A DNA stretch of 6,377 nucleotides from an uncultured Tissierellia bacterium (GTDB lineage Bacteria; Bacillota; Clostridia; Tissierellales; Peptoniphilaceae): NCBI GenBank assembly GCA_947278105.1, contig CAMYOR010000056.1, forward strand, positions 1-6,377, given 5' to 3'. Below are positions 6,298 to 6,377 of this stretch, in pieces. Within the stretch, counting starts at the first letter, position 1. Each line of letters begins with the position of its first letter. The position numbers were made by a program, and so were the translations under genes. The notes beneath the pieces are model-generated. The model worked only from the letters and a program-made list of their open reading frames with translations, ran no database searches and was not told the origin of the DNA.

Positions 6298-6377
6298 CTT
6301 TTTCCTCCTCCATGACCTTTGAACCCGTTACAATTAGGAAAATTTCTTCCAGAGACCTTTGCGGATATTCCGCCTTC
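6281..6377 (-). CDS. ABC transporter ATP-binding protein, C-terminal end (5' part outside window)
   Basis: Only the last 31 codons are visible, read on the minus strand from base 6376 to the TAG at 6283-6281. The fragment contains PQRSLEEIFLIVTG, which matches the usual end of ATPases of ABC-2 type exporters (SLEDIFLELTG and similar). A short acidic tail follows. No nucleotide-binding motif lies inside the window, so the call rests on this tail and on the position directly before a permease gene. The gene overlaps the permease start by 17 bases, suggesting coupled translation and a shared complex at the membrane. An unrelated protein is possible but unlikely. Confidence 0.75.
   Translation of the reverse strand, partial: KAEYPQRSLEEIFLIVTGSKVMEEEKVEPVL
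6304..6311 (-). promoter_or_regulatory. Ribosome binding site that decides the TTG start of the permease
   Basis: The minus strand reads GGAGGAGG, 6 bases before the TTG at 6297-6295. No ATG in the permease frame occurs until residue 19, where no good site precedes it. The site is within the 3' coding part of the upstream ATPase gene. Confidence 0.8.

Noticed and set aside
1..6377. Search for defence system, phage, insertion sequence, CRISPR or toxin-antitoxin features
   Set aside because: No transposase, terminal repeats, regular short repeats or toxin-like genes were seen. The small acidic ORF is not paired with a basic toxin-like partner. The genes look like ordinary chromosomal metabolism and transport.

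Overview
The window looks like chromosome from an anaerobic, Clostridia-like member of the Bacillota. This rests on strong AGGAGG-type ribosome binding sites before nearly every gene, a TTG start, purine-rich coding strands, and the protein types: a Clostridial-style aconitase / NAD-isocitrate dehydrogenase / citrate synthase cluster, and a two-repeat ABC-2-like permease. The taxonomic placement is inference and is not fixed below phylum level. The window is almost fully coding.

Left half (plus strand, about 1-2857): the oxidative branch of the TCA cycle in order aconitase (C-terminal part only), NAD-type isocitrate dehydrogenase, citrate synthase. The three genes are 9 bases apart at both junctions, and each upstream stop codon overlaps the next gene's Shine-Dalgarno sequence. 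Together they turn acetyl-CoA and oxaloacetate into 2-oxoglutarate, in such organisms probably mainly for glutamate synthesis. A strong intrinsic terminator for this operon lies at 2908-2942, inside the 3' end of the convergent gene.

Right half (minus strand, 6377 down to 2868): an operon whose 5' end is outside the window. In transcription order it holds the tail of an ABC ATPase, a 570-residue 12-segment ABC permease starting with TTG, a 59-codon acidic ORF of unknown function (4554-4375), a FetA-like ABC ATPase and a FetB-like permease (UPF0014 family). Junctions are tight: a 17-base overlap, a 30-base gap, a 1-base TAATG overlap and a 4-base ATGA overlap. The operon thus encodes two separate ABC transport systems linked by the small ORF. 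FetAB of E. coli is an iron exporter linked to oxidative stress resistance; here that function is inferred from family membership only.

The two operons converge with only 10 bases between their stop codons. No RNA genes, insertion sequences, CRISPR arrays or phage genes were seen. No untranslated stretch exceeds about 30 bases, so no promoter can be placed. The features most worth a second look are the terminator nested in fetB, the small ORF coupled to fetA, and an insertion in the isocitrate dehydrogenase.
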